Shown here in pieces: positions 63,997 through 64,000 of a stretch of 64,000 nt of DNA (positions are counted from its first letter, which is position 1; each line of letters begins with the position of its first letter). The position numbers were made by a program, and so were the translations under genes. The notes under the pieces are model-generated. The model saw only the letters and a list, made by a program, of their open reading frames with translations. It had not been told where the DNA came from and did not search any database. This DNA is from Thalassia testudinum (taxonomy: Eukaryota > Streptophyta > Magnoliopsida > Alismatales > Hydrocharitaceae). The DNA lies in the NCBI GenBank assembly GCA_037157565.1, contig JAZHRO010000002.1, forward strand, positions 39,762,501 through 39,826,500. Direction: 5' to 3'.

Positions 63997-64000
63997 TGGG

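Overview
This window is nuclear DNA of a flowering plant, probably a monocot. The support is two GC-rich genes for chloroplast proteins, an intron-containing chloroplast GrpE gene, and a retrotransposon mix typical of angiosperms (Tekay, Tat and Athila clades of Ty3/gypsy, SIRE-type Ty1/copia, L1-type LINEs, a tRNA-derived SINE, a hAT-like MITE). No CRISPR array, rRNA gene, canonical tRNA gene or bacterial-type operon is visible. Everything was read by eye.

Layout. 1-9522 is a Tekay-like chromovirus on the minus strand; its 3' LTR is cut by the window edge, and its gag-pol is a single frame broken by premature stops and one frameshift. 9523-11206 is repeat-derived noncoding DNA with LTR-like and tRNA-like pieces. 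11207-16990 is a 5'-truncated, heavily decayed relative of the first element on the plus strand, with its complete 3' LTR. It abuts 16991-18136, the start of a Tat-type element on the minus strand (gag, primer site, LTR). 18137-21470 is AT-rich intergenic DNA with a LINE ORF1 remnant and a strong palindrome.

Genes. 21562-26516 (+) is a three-exon gene for chloroplast GrpE (CGE1-like), with a SINE in its long first intron. 28357-29751 (-) is an uninterrupted geranylgeranyl reductase gene (CHLP). 34595-35722 (-) is the last exon of a PTC52-like Rieske oxygenase whose 5' (Rieske) exons are not in the window. All three families work in plastids: CGE1 as nucleotide exchange factor for stromal Hsp70, CHLP in the phytyl chain of chlorophyll and tocopherol, and PTC52 in the PAO/PTC52/TIC55 oxygenase family of the inner envelope. 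Minor features between them are a copia RNase H remnant, a hAT-like MITE and a LINE insertion with a 22-bp target duplication.

From about 39400 to the right edge is a three-level nest. An L1-type LINE (ORF1 before 39776, rest of ORF1 and ORF2 after 62746) was split by an Athila element (39777-62746, target duplication GTAGG). The left Athila LTR was in turn split by a tandem array of a gag-only SIRE-like copia element (40377-49824) with the structure LTR-gag-LTR-gag-LTR. The most unusual observation is that the LTRs of two unrelated superfamilies (Tekay gypsy and SIRE copia) both carry dense arrays of the palindrome AGACGTCT, which contains the bZIP C-box core GACGTC.
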